Counted from the first letter of the stretch, positions 10,840 through 21,336 are shown. The stretch is DNA of 64,000 nucleotides from Narthecium ossifragum (GCA_963920575.1 OY986965.1:26143342-26207341); one strand, 5' to 3'. A program made the numbers and translations. The notes: generated from the letters alone by a model not told the origin.

Positions 10840-12823
10840 CTCCATCAATTTTCTCAATAACTGAATGTTTGCAATGTCGTTCGATGCATCAAACCGTTTA
10901 TCTATGCGTGCAAGAGCACTTTTGCATGTAAGGCTTGCAACTTTATTGGAAGTGGTAGGCAAGAGATCAAGCTTCTGCCAGTGGCGATATATGCATGATA
11001 GAGGTATATATAGCCTGATGTTCTCTCTTGTATTCAGCAATCTTATGAGCACAAGGTAGGCCATGAGTAAGCTAGACTTGGCAGCCACAAGCAGTCTCAT
11101 CCGGGCCAACGAAATCTGCTCATTCAGACTCCACAAGCACAATATCGAGTGCGGCCTTGGAGATGAAACCCCTCATATCTTGGAATATTGCTGGCCTGAA
11201 ATTATGCTGCATAATATGCTTACTCTTATCAAAAGAAGCAAGGATCTGTGTGTGTGTTGGAGCTCGATCAAAGAATTGATCGTGGCCCAAGAGGAGTCAA
11301 AACTGCAGTTGGATGCCCGCATATGTTTTTTAAGTTTCGCATGTGCATTCTCCAACCTATTCGTAGCTGTGTTCTCAAAGTGCATATAGTTATTTGTCCA
11401 AGCACTGGCAAAAAACTCCTTATACTTGACCAACCACAAGTCCTTAACGTAATCGACAGCTTTCTTATACCCACAAAATGATATTTCCATCGACTCCACG
11501 TTGTGGTAAAACTCATGCTTGGTGGTTGAGCAGAAAATGTTCTTGTCACACCCCCACCTAGAAGAGCCCTCACGTCCCGATCCAGATAGGTGTTCTGGGT
11601 CGGGGCGTAACAGTCAAACTGATATCAAACCTCGAACATACACATTTATATAAGTATCAAAATTCTTAAGGAGGGAAATAATGCATTTATACAACTAGCA
11701 AATGTAAAGTAAATCCCAGGATCCTCAGACACCTCCAAAATGAATTGATCAAATTAGTTGTGAAATTTGATACATAAATGCGCCAGTAGATGAAAGTGAA
11801 CATGTTTAGGTCCCTCACGTCCCGATCCGAATGGGTTCCGGTCCGAATGGGTTTTCTGGGTCGGGGCGTGACAGGTCTCCCAGCTCAAAAGGAATGACTT
11901 CCACTTCTCCTCTGTCTCGAACATTTTCTTGCAATCTACCGCTATGTTGGTGTTGATATGCCACCTGCATAGCATATTCTTGGTCTTGGAAAAAATGGAC
12001 CCCACCACGTGCATCAGACCCAGCTCCATGTCAGTCATAATAACGCATGGAAGCATGCAACCCTTCAATAGAGTCTTCAACTTGTCCTTGACACATGCGT
12101 AGATGCCCTTCCTCTCGGACTCAATGTATGCAAAAGCGGCTGCAAATGTGAGATCTGTTGAAGACAGGAAAACAAACATGGATTCAATAAATCTAGCCAA
12201 TTCACACTCCAATTGCTAATTAAAAGCAAGTAGTATGGTACATGTCGATGTCACTCCAACCACCTGAAGCCTAGGAAGATGGTACTTGTTAGTTTTGTAT
12301 GTGCAGTCCATGATCAGCACCTTTGGGAAGGCACGCATCAACTCAATCGATCTCGGGTGTGCCCAGAATAAGCTTCGGACATCTTATGTGTTCTCATCGC
12401 TTGTATGCCACTCAATGTAACCAACAACATTTAAATGGCCCAAGAGTTGCTGCATCTCTGGCCTCCCTACCTTTTCGACCACACTGTGCTTTTGTCTTGA
12501 ATTATATATGTGTTTCGTTGTCATGGCATTATTTGTATTCCTTTGCTTCAGGTTATTCAAGATCTCCTTCGGCTTGACTAGACTCCTGGACATGTCAACC
12601 AAAATTTGATGATCATGCTATGATAATCTCCCTGTGCAGGAATGGCCCTCACGATTAAGGGTTGATGGGTGCTTATATACCCCACATTCCACCCTGACCA
12701 TCCACTCATCATTAGATTCAAGCTCCAATCGCCGTAGTTTGAAATGGCAGCCACATTTCCTTGTGCCGCAATTATTCTTCCTCTTTGACTGGAGCTTTCC
12801 TCCTTACCATAGCCTCCTTCCAC
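10780..12823 (-). pseudogene. MULE transposase relic (FAR1-related fold)
   Basis: Minus-strand pieces appear in the right order. 12602-12384 has SRSLVKPKEILNNLKQRN and a VGRPEMQQLLGHL block, the DNA-binding-side region. 12212-11880 has LPCVIMTDMELGLMHVVGSI and NMLCRWHINTNI, containing the catalytic DDE-region Asp and the C.WH motif. 11499-11250 has WLVKYKEFFASAWTNNYMHF and NRLENAHAKLKKHM. 11142-10780 has IPLSCIYRHWQKLDLLP. This is the layout of Mutator-like transposases. Frameshifts and an LTR-like insertion at 11544-11873 break it, so it cannot make an active enzyme. Confidence 0.7.
11544..11873 (-). mobile_element. Short LTR-like insertion inside the MULE transposase
   Basis: On minus it begins TGTCACGCCCCGACCCAG and ends GGGGGTGTGACA, a gypsy-type LTR border pair. 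GTCCCGATCC...GGGTCGGGGCG blocks occur near both ends (11571-11613 and 11816-11868). The flanks AGACC and AGAAC (minus) could be a 5-bp duplication with one change. At about 330 bp it is a solo LTR or an internally deleted element. It splits the transposase reading between LLSWET and the downstream block. Confidence 0.5.
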
Positions 12824-13239
12824 TATGATGAGTCCCTATATTGGTCACTTCTCTTATATGCTAATGTAAGTCTCGGTTTTCTACCAAACCCTCATTCTCC
12901 GAGTTTTGGATCATTATGATTAATACATTTTGTCTCTCGACTTTCTGAGCCCACTGAATAAAGGATTGTCAGCTATAGAACATCTGCATTTAGAGAACAA
13001 TCCACGGTGAATTTATATGAAATTGAATTTTGTCTCGGAGAAATATACAGTGAAGATGTGCAAACGGAGCGAGTTGTGAAGACTGGTGTGTGATCCATAA
13101 CTTTATTGAGATTAAAATAATGTTTATATAATTTTAATGTTTACATATCTTTATTGAATATATTTTAATATATAAAATATATATTATTCATATAATGTTA
13201 TTATATATATACATATATATAATAAGAGTACATCAGCTG

Positions 13240-13345
13240 ATCCAAAAGACGACCAAACACATGCATCTACTGCCCGATGCATGCACCACCTGATGCATGC
13301 ATACTACGATCTCATGCATCACGCGATTCCACTAACCAAACGCCC
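13240..13345. repeat. ATGCATG-rich MITE-like segment, second copy
   Basis: Runs from GACCAAACACATGCAT to CTAACCAAACGCCCCC, with several GATGCATGCA units. Same build as 225-336. It adjoins the MITE at 13346-13545. Confidence 0.3.
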
Positions 13346-13545
13346 CCTCCTATTTGGTATGGCCCCCCTTATCCCCACACTTATCCTTAAACACCAAAAG
13401 TAATCATTACAACTTTATCCCCATTCCACCTACCACTACGACTCTACTTTTTCCTATCCCCCTTAACCCCGAATAAACTAACCCCAAAATCTCTTAATCC
13501 CCAGTAACCCAGAATAAGCTAATCCCACACCAAAGGTTTAGCATA
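13346..13545 (-). mobile_element. MITE related to the one at 37603-37862
   Basis: Blocks TTATCCCCACACTTATCC, AGTAATCATTAC, TATCCCCATTCCA and AACCCAGAATAAGC occur in the same order in the reverse complement of 37603-37862. It begins TATTTGGTATGG and ends CACACCAAAGG, giving short inverted TTTGGT ends. No transposase. Confidence 0.55.
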
Positions 13546-13655
13546 GCGTACTAATCAATTGTTTTGATTAATAATTGATTAAGACACTTGGTTAAGAGTA
13601 CCATGGACAATTCACGATAGGAATATATAGGGTATTATGAAGGAAAAAAAATTGC

Positions 13656-13694
13656 GGGGCATCTAGCAAATCTTGTGATGCATATAGAATCACC
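13656..13694 (-). repeat. Right terminal inverted repeat core of the PMD-MULE
   Basis: Complement of 9114-9152 at 36 of 39 positions. Confidence 0.65.
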
Positions 13695-13745
13695 CTCAAT
13701 TTTTATACAGGTATATATAAGCGAAATTACTAAATGACCCCTAGC

Positions 13746-14588
13746 TATTAATCAGTATATCTATTACTTTTCAGACTCGGTCCTAATAATATACAATATA
13801 GTTAGTTTGCAACTTAATCATGTTTTTATTGTAGTTAATTCTCTTAACCGGATGCAAGGAGTTACATAAAATGACCTTATCATATATTTAGGAGTTTTTT
13901 TTTTTTGACATTTATTATCTTTTAAAGAGGTTTTATTCTAATATTAACCCAAAAAAGAAATGAGACATGAGCAAACAGCATGCCATGAAACTGTATCCTT
14001 TCTTTCCACCCTTGAAGCAAACAACCTTTACAAGAGAACCATGCATTAACATGAACAGACCACACCCTCATGAGTCATGATCATGAGTGGATGATATTGT
14101 AGAGAGTCACTAAAGATCTTTTTGTGAATCAGAACCATTTCATCATCCATGGCTTTAAAAAAGTAGGAAAGAGATCTATGATGTTGCCCTTCCTTTTTCC
14201 TCCAAAGTATGCTTAGTTTTCTTGTGGAACTTCTGTCTACATACATTGCACAAACCCTACCTTCCTCTCTCTTCTCTTTTTGTCCACAAACATTAATAGA
14301 AACTCGTGGACGTTAGTCGTCCTCTGGCTTTTTCTCCGGCATTGTGAGCTCACCATTGCTTTCAGCTCAACTCGATCGGCCGACGTGTGGAAGGCACAGA
14401 TTGGTTCTTTATTCGGTGAGTGGTGGGGGCAAAATGCTGTTCTGGTGCCCTGTGAGCGAGGAGAGGTGGTGGGCCGGTGGCCGGAGATGTTTGGAAAGGT
14501 GTCATGGTTGTCCGTGAAACCTGAGATTTTATTCGCCACGTCAGCTCCGCATAGCCAAGAAAATTAAGATTTCTTTTTTAAAAAATAA
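13746..14588. other. Intergenic, no gene recognised
   Basis: Contains overlapping antisense frames at 14237-14567 (about 95-100 codons) that match no family I know. GC content rises at 14300-14560 but I see no splice or domain evidence. Confidence 0.4.
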
Positions 14589-14908
14589 AGATTTGTATAC
14601 ATGGAAGTGTAGCATTTGCATATGCCCTTTAATCGACAGTGAGATATTGATTAATTGATATATTCCATCGATATTGTACTACACTAGATCAACCAATCGA
14701 TACATCACTACCGATTCGATCATTGGTATATTCAATCGATACATCACTACCGATTCGATCATTGGTATATTCAATCGACATGTATATACCGATTGATTGA
14801 TTTAATCCATCGGTATTGTTTTACCGATATATTAGATCAACCAATCGGTATCTCACTACCGATTCGAGGGCATGTGCAATCTGCATATGTATATAAATCA
14901 CGACTTTT
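14589..14908. mobile_element. MITE with internal tandem repeats
   Basis: The left arm (GATTTGTATACAT, GCATTTGCATATGCCC) matches the reverse complement of the right arm (GATTTATATACAT, GCAGATTGCACATGCCC). The core 14640-14870 holds about two and a half repeats of a ~40-bp unit containing ACATCACTACCGATTCGATC and ATTGGTATATTCAATCGA. It is non-coding. Confidence 0.5.
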
Positions 14909-15470
14909 TTTTTTTTGAATCCTCAAAACAGTGGATTCTTTTTCAGGAACAGTGACATATTCACCCCTGAAAAATAATCTTTATTTTGTCTCTGTATTTT
15001 TTGAGATGTTACAGTCATCTCCGCAAATATATGGTATTTTTTAATATGTGTTTTACGCCAGCAAACGATTGGATTTTCTCTGCTGAGCAAGTAGTCAACT
15101 ATTTATTAGGAAAGATATTAATTTTTTTTGTCATTTAACACGTTATTATCTAAATAAAAATATTTTTTATGTATTAAAGCTATATAGGGGAATGCTACAC
15201 TATTACTATAAATGTGAACGGGGTGAAATTTTCAGAATTTAATAGTTTATAGACATGCATATACGTCCATTAGTTAGAAACAATAACACCGTGACAATAT
15301 TATATTTGTGGAGCATGGTTTGAATATTCGTCGAATAAAATGATAGGTATTTTGGGTAAAAAATACATCACCATTTCAGCAGAGATCACTCTGAAATTAA
15401 AATCTAAAACTCATACATGATCCAGACTACTTTATTTTATCTGTTTTCAGACTGATAAAGCTGATGTTTT
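14909..15470. other. AT-rich intergenic stretch
   Basis: No gene or RNA recognised; a T tract lies near 14906-14917. Confidence 0.4.
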
Positions 15471-15965
15471 ATTTATTTTTTGCTTAGATGAGTCAGAAGG
15501 CTCAAGTTACAAACTATCCACTACGGAACGGCACTCCGAGATCATCGATCACGAGCTACATGAGCAAGGTGATCAGCTGTGGAATTATAAAACCTAGGAA
15601 TGAAAACAAAAATCACTCCTACGAAATTATATGACAAGGCCCACACTGTGAATATCTTTTTCAAGATTCGGCGGCCAAACAACGATGATGTTCAAATAGT
15701 TAATCACAATCCTATAGTTTTACTTCAAAAGGACATTGTGCATACATCTACGACACGCCTCCAACATAGCACATTTGATGGCTTGTAGTTCTGCTCCTTT
15801 CGTCGAGGTGGCCGACCTACAATCCATGCATTGCCAAACTACAGCTTCATCCTTTGTTAGTCCCATGATGCCAATCCTAGCGTGGTTGACCAGCACACCA
15901 TGATGCATCAACTTGAATGATTCCTCTTCTACTCGTCTCTCTATGAGCTATTCCGGAGTAACTCT
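15471..15965 (-). pseudogene. LINE RNase H-like domain scrap
   Basis: The minus-strand frame 15911-15720 reads a block ending KGAELQAIKCAMLEACRRCM followed by VLLKSD-like sequence, the Glu-helix and next strand of plant LINE RNase H domains. Preceding sequence carries VLVNHARIGIMGL, resembling the preceding beta strand. Downstream on minus (15700-15480) continues as non-coding remnant. No intact active site or start. Confidence 0.45.
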
Positions 15966-16849
15966 CATCCCATCATTTGGCTCTCTAAAACTCCTGAACT
16001 TGTCTTCTAATTCGCAAGGCCACCGTGTGTACCGATGTTATTTGATTTTCCCATATTAAGGAGTTTCTCTCATTCCATATGATTCAAAGGTTATAACCAA
16101 TGAGAGACCTCCATCTCCGATGTCTTTTCATCGAAATTTGTGTCAAGCAAGCACACAACCATCGATAAAGCCAATGTTGATTGAAAAATGAATCTATTAT
16201 ATTTGTATCTTTTCTAGTAGACCAAATCGATATCAATTGACCGGTTTTGTTGTTCACATTCGATACAAAACTATTGACCGGTTTTGTTTCCCTCATGCCA
16301 TCACTTCCCCGTACCATTATATGAATGGGCTAGATTTTTTTTGAACCTCATCCAACGGCCTAAATCTTTAGCATTTGAATACGAGTCAGTATTTTCTCAA
16401 TGATCTGAACAATTAAATGAGTTTTAAATAAATCTAGGTCATTGATAGGATTACAAATACCTATCTAGGAATCCTAGCTAGGGGTGAGCAGAACCAAACC
16501 GAACCGAATTAGTTCAGTCCAATCGATTCGATTTTTCGGTTCAAATGGTTCGGTTCGGTTTTAAAATATATCAATAATTCGGTGTTCGGTTCGGTTCGGT
16601 CCTGGATTTACAATTTCGGTTTAAAACCAAAAAACCGAATTTAATTTAGGGGTATTAGGTTAGAACCCTAAATCTAGCCCCCTTCTTGTCCAGAATCCCA
16701 TACATCTTATTAAAAACCCCACATTCACTGTTTTTAGATGAATAACCCCATAACACCTCAAAATGACAAGAACACCCTTGTTTTATTTTTATTTATACCA
16801 TTATTTTCTCTCTCCTCTCTCCTCCCTCCCCCTCTCTTCTCCAGCGACC

Positions 16850-17560
16850 GTCAGCAAGCTCCGGCGCCATCTCCATCTCCACCTGCACCCGCCGCAGCCA
16901 CCCCTCGCCGGCCATCCGTCCAACTCCGGTTAACCACCTCAACTCCGGCGAGCTCGTCTTCTCCACCTCCGTCCCCTTTTCCACCTCCAGCCAACTCCTC
17001 CGGGCAAAGCCAACCATGAGCTCCACGACCTCCTCTAACCTCGGCCTCACATCCCTCTTACCCTCACCGTGACCTCCCAGCGCCCCTCTCCCTCACTGAA
17101 CGTCGGTGGTGAGCACCACACTCCGCCCGAGCCCCTCCTCTCTCAAGACCGGCGCCGCCACCACCGGGTTCCGTCGCCTCGGACCATCCAAGGGTCATCA
17201 AACCCCAGATCCGACCTCTCCTCCTCCACCACTGCGTACCCGACGCCGCTTCGACCTCTCCTCCTCCATCCCCGACGAAGACCTCAAGCGCCGTCCTCCT
17301 CACGGATCTGGCACCGAACCTACCCAACTCCGCCATCTCCAGCCTCTGCAACCTCATCCGACACCAGATCCGATGCCCCTTCGCCCCTACAACCCTTCCT
17401 TCTCCATCTTCGGCCCCAATCCGGCAAGATTCGCCGGCCATCACCTCCCTGCCCCGCTCGGGGTTGTCTTCCCCGATCAACCACGCTCCTGTGAGCTGGT
17501 TCAGCCAGGCCGAGTCGCTTGTGGCCTGACACGGTTCCCACCTGATCCAATTGAGTCCGG
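16850..17560. other. GC-rich block in the hAT element, possible captured sequence
   Basis: The base composition is sharply different from the AT-rich ends. Long open frames exist on both strands (198 codons on minus at 17064-17660; 154 and 141 codons on plus). All are Pro/Ser/Arg-rich or Gly/Glu-rich, with no domain I recognise and no consistent single frame. It may be a captured host gene fragment or GC-rich non-coding sequence. I do not call a gene. Confidence 0.35.
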
Positions 17561-17814
17561 ACCGGATTGATTCAGTCCACATTGATCCAAGCCTTGATCC
17601 AGTAGTCTGGGTCTGACCTGATCCAAATCCGATAAAATCCAGCCCATCAAGCTCAGTCACACCTCAATCCAAACAGGCCCAGATACAACAATCCAGACTT
17701 GAACCCAAATCAGAGTCGAGAGCTAGAACTGTGAAATTTTTTGATCAAAATACAATTTACGCATCAAAATTATACATAAAATTTAGAAAATTGATCATCT
17801 AAAATTGACAAAAA

Positions 17815-18700
17815 TGCATTTTCATCTTTCAAAAATCATTTTCCTCTTTCTGAATTCATTTTCATCTTTCTAGATTCATTTTCATCTTTCACAATTCATT
17901 TTCATCTTTCTGAATTCATTTTCATCTTTCTAAATTCATTTTCATCTTTCTACATGTATTTTCATCTTTCTAAATTCATTTTCATCTTTCACAATTCATT
18001 TTCATCTTTCTGAATTCATTTTCATCTTTCACAATTCATTTTCATCTTTCTGAATTCATTTTCATCTTTCTAAATTCATTTTCATCTTTCTAAATTCATT
18101 TTCATCTTTCAGAATTCATTTTCATTTTTCTGAATCCATTTTCATCTTTCTGAATCCATTTTCATCTTTCTGAATTCATTTTCATCTATCACAATTCATT
18201 TTCATCTTTGTCTGTTCATTTTCATCTTTCAAACTTCATTTTCATATTTCTGAGTTCATTTTCATCTTTCATACATTTTTATCTTTTTAACTCGATTTTC
18301 ATCATTTTAAATCTATTTTCATCTATTTTAACTTTATTTTTATCTTTTTAAATCTATTTTCATATTTCTAAATTCATTTTCATCTTTTTAAATACATTTT
18401 CATATGTTTAAATTCATTTTCATCTTTTTAAATCTATTTTTATTTTTCTAAATTTATTTTCATCTTTCACAAATCATTTTCATCTTTCTGAATTCATTTT
18501 CATCTTTCTGAATTCACGTTCATCTTTCAAAATTCATTTTCATCTTTCTGAATTCATTTTCATCTTTCAAAAATTCATTTTCATCTTTCTGAATTCATTT
18601 TCATCTTTCAAAATTCATTTTCATCTTTCTGAATTCATTTTCATCTTTCTAAATTAATTTTTATCTTTCACAATTCATTTTCATCTTTCTGAATTCATTT
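17815..18700. repeat. 20-bp minisatellite array, about 44 copies, broken by a gap
   Basis: The unit is TTCATTTTCATCTTTCTGAA, with the last four bases alternating among CTGAA, CACAA, CTAAA and CAAAA types. Period 20 is kept almost perfectly from 17860 to 18260. A degenerate stretch with TTTTTAAATC variants follows (18270-18450), then regular units again until the Ns. The true array length is unknown because the gap lies within it. Confidence 0.85.
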
Positions 18701-18900
18701 NNNNNNNNNNNNNNNNNNNNNNNNNNNNNNNNNNNNNNNNNNNNNNNNNNNNNNNNNNNNNNNNNNNNNNNNNNNNNNNNNNNNNNNNNNNNNNNNNNNN
18801 NNNNNNNNNNNNNNNNNNNNNNNNNNNNNNNNNNNNNNNNNNNNNNNNNNNNNNNNNNNNNNNNNNNNNNNNNNNNNNNNNNNNNNNNNNNNNNNNNNNN
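18701..18900. other. Assembly gap (200 N)
   Basis: The sequence is N throughout. It starts within the minisatellite and ends at hAT subterminal sequence, so the collapsed repeat is the likely cause. Confidence 0.98.
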
Positions 18901-18984
18901 ATTCGGTTCTCAAAATTCAGGACCAAACAAAGATTGGTTTTTCTGTTCTGGATCGAAAATCGAATGCTCACCTCTAATCCTAGC

Positions 18985-19421
18985 AGTAGAATATGGATAA
19001 CTGAAACACGATCCAGTGGTCCTTATCACCCAGAAATGGACAGACAACTACCCTTTTCATGTGCGTGTATCAGCCTCACACGGAGCCCCCCACCCCCACC
19101 AAAAGGGATCCCAATATAAGAAAAAAGACGAATTTAAGCACACAAAGTTAAGATAAAGTTGGCATTTAAAAAGCGCAACAGATACGGCTCCTTTCTCCTC
19201 CGTCCTCTCGCGTCGCTTTTCAAGGGTGGCGTGGGGGATCATAGGTAGGGGTGAAAAGTTTCTAAGGAAACGGCTTGGATTTTGACAAGTGTTCATACCT
19301 TAATCCACATCTTATATATACTATCTCATATAATATATAGATAATTGGTATAACTGATGGGCCCGCTTCATCTCGATCATCTAATCTAATCTAATCTATC
19401 TATCTAATCTATCTATCTATC
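18985..19421. other. Intergenic, TCTA-type microsatellite at the end
   Basis: No gene recognised. A (TCTA)n-like run lies at 19376-19424. Confidence 0.4.
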
Positions 19422-19792
19422 TCTATATAAGATAGGATTTTGGTATATCTGACGGCCCACAAGATACTAGAAGAGTTTTATCTAGCGGTCAAGAAACACC
19501 CCCATCACATGAGTTCAGTTATTCCTAAAATACGGTTATCTTTATCCTAAAAGATTGTGGGGGTGGTTATTACGTTTCTTATAAAGAAGATCTCTTATCT
19601 TTCTTTCTTTCTTTAATCCAAGTAAGTTTTGTTTGCTCCTTGACATGATTGTACATTACCGTCTTGACATGCAGAAGGTTGCGACATCCGCATAAAGACG
19701 GAGATGTTGCATTTTCTTCATTAAAATATATAAATCATGGATTAGTCATGACCAATCAATTAAACCGTGTCAGGGGCACGGGAATCCACTAG
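19422..19792 (+). mobile_element. Non-autonomous Helitron candidate
   Basis: The 3' end is textbook: a hairpin CCGTG-TCAGGGG-CACGG (19765-19781) sits 7 bases before a terminal CTAG (19789-19792), followed by T. The 5' end is probably TCTATATAAGATAGG (19422-19436), beginning TC, though the adjoining TCTA repeats blur it. No Rep/helicase coding is present. The terminal CTAG abuts the TC of the next unit. Confidence 0.5.
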
Positions 19793-19904
19793 TCTATTAT
19801 ATAGGATCATGTTCATTCTATGAAGCGGCTGAGGATGATGATATATAATTGGGATTGGGCATCCTCAGCCGCTTGATAGAATGAACATGATCCTATATAA
19901 TAGA
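19793..19904. repeat. Long inverted repeat (45-bp arms)
   Basis: Arms 19793-19837 and 19860-19904 are complementary at 44 of 45 positions with a 22-base loop. The left arm starts TCTATTATATAGG immediately after the preceding CTAG, like a Helitron 5' end. A second copy of the hairpin motif (AAACCGTATCAGGGGCACGG, 19944-19963) lies downstream. It could be a second, rearranged Helitron or a fold-back element. Confidence 0.55.
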
Positions 19905-20272
19905 TATACAATACTCTTATATAAAAAAACATAAATAAATTTAAACCGTATCAGGGGCACGGACATCATCCGGAAGGAGATTCTTCAAATAGGGTAGTGT
20001 TAATAGGAAAGGGACGGGGTAGGTATGAGAGAGAGAACCGTGCCCAACAATGCACTAGTCATTCTTATATATCAAGATTGTTATAAATTAACCATTGGTT
20101 TGTCCTATGTGGTATAAGGATGTCTTAAGTGAAGCCTGCGTGTTAGAATAATGCAGGGGTGTTTAGTAGGGGAGTGGTTATTTTGTGGTTATTGGAGTGG
20201 GGTGAGATGATTGTAAAGATATATATATAGTTACGGGACACTTGTAAAAATTTGGTTCGCTTCGTTTAAAAT
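19905..20272. other. Helitron-like remnant and unique sequence
   Basis: It contains a degenerate Helitron-type 3' hairpin (19947-19963) and a second CTAG-ended segment (ACAATGCACTAG near 20047-20058). No gene. Confidence 0.35.
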
Positions 20273-20841
20273 GGTCAGATTAGGGATGGCAGCGGGGCGG
20301 GGTGGGGCGGGGTCCCCCTTCCCCCGACTCCAACCTCGCAACCCAACCTAAAACCCCGCCCCGCCCCACCCCGATAGTTACTACACCCCGACCCCGACCC
20401 CGACCCCGCCCCGCCCCCACCCCGCCCCGCCCCACTCAGTTTTTTTTTGACACATTGAATATATTATATCTAATAATACACTAAAGATTTATCATTTTAA
20501 AAAACAATCCAAACAAAACTTTTCTCTATAAAATGATACAAACATAAATTGTATCAATAATAACTAAAAAATATTGTCAATAAATGATTAAATTAATACT
20601 TTTTTAGGAAAATGAATTATAATGGGGTAATATATCACTATATTAATCATTATAAATATCCAATCGGGGCGGGACGGGACGGGACGGGGTGTCTTACTCC
20701 GACCCCGCCCCCGACCCCAATCGGGGTTTTACCCATTTCCCCGACCCTGATTCCGACCCATTTAGAGCCCCCAACCCCGCCCCATTAGGGACGAGGTGGG
20801 ACCCAGTCCCGACGGGCCAAATTGCCATCCCTAGGTCAGAT
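20273..20841. mobile_element. Small hAT MITE with 8-bp TSD and GGGGCGGGG-type subterminal repeats
   Basis: The inverted ends TAGGGATGGCA (20281-20291) and TTGCCATCCCTA (20822-20833) are flanked by the perfect 8-bp repeat GGTCAGAT (20273-20280 and 20834-20841). The subterminal parts (20292-20440 and 20670-20810) are arrays of CCCCG/CGGGG motifs on opposite strands. The centre is AT-rich. The element is 553 bp and non-coding. Confidence 0.85.
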
Positions 20842-21208
20842 TGAGGCAGGCCCCCTCCCGCCATCCAGCTTTATTACCGGCTGTTCCTGGTGGCGAACTG
20901 CCACGTGTGCGGTCACAGTACTTCGTGACCCGGGTAAACACTGTCTAATTGGCTGGAAGTGTACGGATGTGATCCGCCGCCGGGGAGAAGCTGACGGCTG
21001 AGATCGCTTCATGGGGGTGTACTTTTCGCTTTTGGCTTTTTCCTGCGGGCCCCGCGCGCGGATCCTAAAGTCGTGACCTGGACAGCCAGCGAGATACTGG
21101 CGATTGCCTGTAGCGTCCAGTTCCGATCGCTTCTTGGTGCTCACTAGGATGCTGAGCTGGCGCCTATAGCCACTGGCATCTCCCGGTCACCACCCGAACT
21201 TTAAGCGC

Positions 21209-21305
21209 TTATTTATTTATTTATTCTCGATTTTTAGCCCTTTGTGAGCTTATCTTCTTCATCTCTCTCATTCTTCTCCACGAGCGACTGAGCCAGCGAG
21301 CGAGG

Positions 21306-21330
<25 letters not shown>
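21209..21330 (+). promoter_or_regulatory. Leader of the Dof gene with (GA)n tract
   Basis: A (GA)n run at 21305-21330 ends directly at the ATG, in a leader that starts after an ATTTATTTATTTATT stretch. GA repeats in plant leaders are known binding sites for BPC/GAGA-binding factors. Functional use here is inference. Confidence 0.4.

Positions 21331-21336
<6 letters not shown>

Larger units (their letters stand above)
9076..13743. mobile_element. Decayed Mutator-like element carrying MULE transposase and plant mobile domain relics
   Basis: The ends are inverted. Bases 9114-9152 match the reverse complement of 13656-13694 at 36 of 39 positions, and the outermost 12 bases (TAGGGGTCATTT at 9076-9087 and its complement at 13732-13743) match exactly. 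Between them lie a minus-strand MULE transposase relic and a plus-strand PMD relic in convergent orientation. No matching 9-bp target duplication is visible outside, so the outer limits are tentative. An LTR-like insertion (11544-11873) and MITE sequence (13240-13545) lie within. Plant mobile domains are known to travel in MULEs, which supports the reading. Confidence 0.6.
16471..18984. mobile_element. hAT-type element with 8-bp TSD, minisatellite core and assembly gap
   Basis: The inverted ends are TAGGGGTGAGCA (16479-16490) and TGCTCACCTCTA (18965-18976), 11 of 12 matching. They are flanked by the perfect 8-bp repeat ATCCTAGC (16471-16478 and 18977-18984). Subterminal GGTTCGGTTCGG repeats (16545-16600) are typical of hAT ends. 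The 2.5-kb body contains a GC-rich block (16850-17560), a 20-bp minisatellite (about 17815-18700) and 200 Ns (18701-18900). No hAT transposase was found, so it is non-autonomous. Confidence 0.8.

Noticed and set aside
9067..13752. 9-bp target duplication around the PMD-MULE
   Set aside because: The flanks outside TAGGGGTCATTT do not match, so no duplication is claimed.
14237..14567. Overlapping sense and antisense ORFs of about 95-100 codons
   Set aside because: No family match by eye and open on both strands; kept as unassigned sequence.
17064..17660. 198-codon minus ORF and overlapping plus ORFs of 154 and 141 codons
   Set aside because: Open on both strands in GC-rich, low-complexity sequence, with no domain, no consistent frame, and all within a non-autonomous hAT element.
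17815..18700. CRISPR-like regular array
   Set aside because: The units abut with no unique spacers and the genome is a plant; it is a minisatellite.
18681..18971. ORFs spanning the N block
   Set aside because: They consist almost entirely of unknown residues from the assembly gap.
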